From Neoarius graeffei (lineage: Eukaryota > Chordata > Actinopteri > Siluriformes > Ariidae), in contig NC_083577.1 in NCBI RefSeq assembly GCF_027579695.1, positions 58,392,283 through 58,456,282 of the forward strand: DNA of 64,000 nucleotides, in the 5' to 3' direction. The position numbers were made by a program, and so were the translations under genes. The notes under the pieces were generated by a model, which was not told the DNA's origin, made no database searches, and saw only the letters and a program-made list of their open reading frames with translations. Positions within the stretch are counted from its first letter, which is position 1. Every line of letters begins with the position of its first letter. Of this stretch, positions 63,997-64,000 are shown piece by piece.

Positions 63997-64000
63997 GTAG

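Larger units (their letters stand above)
62990..64000 (+). mobile_element. Left part of a hAT-type element with TTF/ZMYM1-like transposase
   Basis: The left end is about 62990 (gggcgattgctctaagacaa then gagggaggctcagcctcc), similar to the ends of fish TTF-domain hAT elements I recall. It holds a tandem duplication (63245-63432), a short MITE (63552-63642) and the first transposase exon (63880). The right end is outside the window. Confidence 0.6.

Overview
The window is vertebrate genomic DNA, almost certainly from a teleost fish. Two spliced plus-strand genes are embedded in very dense transposable elements. A tRNA-derived SINE family occurs about twenty times and resembles the Mermaid/Merman SINEs I recall from catfishes. 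A siluriform origin is therefore my best guess, but it rests on memory of that family and not on any search.

Gene 1 occupies about 298-21826. It is a 3' portion of an rbm44-like RNA-binding protein gene. Sixteen exons can be traced, all compatible in splice phase. They encode a leucine-rich N-terminal segment, a CxxC-type zinc-ribbon-like exon, a long acidic and Ser-rich exon, a coiled segment, an RRM, and a C-terminal helical domain of the TTC3/DZIP3/RBM44 type ending in TAA. The first intron seen (405-10299) is almost entirely transposon. A Kolobok-type element (TTAA target, THAP domain) holds a LINE and a hAT transposon, and the hAT holds five further insertions. Later introns hold a second copy of that Kolobok family, and a mariner that contains a MITE that contains a Tc1.

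The stretch from 21827 to about 36000 has no gene I can recognise. It carries SINEs (three stacked in one 25-bp target), a Tc1-like element at 29475-30879, a SINE array flanked by a 170-bp direct duplication, a 500-bp MITE, and an IS3EU-like element (34856-35921) with long repeat-filled terminal inverted repeats. That last element ends about 490 bp before the next start codon.

Gene 2 starts at 36415 and runs off the right edge. It is integrin beta-5 (itgb5). Nine exons encode the signal peptide, PSI domain, hybrid segment and nearly all of the beta-I domain, with the metal-site residues conserved. The EGF, transmembrane and tail exons lie beyond the window. Its introns hold a Kolobok with P2X7-like and THAP ORFs, two copies of a second THAP Kolobok family bracketing exons 5-6, a Tc1 within a Tc1 within one of those copies, a large fold-back palindrome inside an element flanked by 117-bp direct repeats, several hAT MITEs with perfect 8-bp target duplications, and, at the right edge, the first exon of another hAT transposase.

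The host genes look ordinary. What stands out is the mobile-element archaeology. Nested insertions can be dated relative to each other from their target duplications, and at least four distinct THAP-bearing element families sit within 64 kb.
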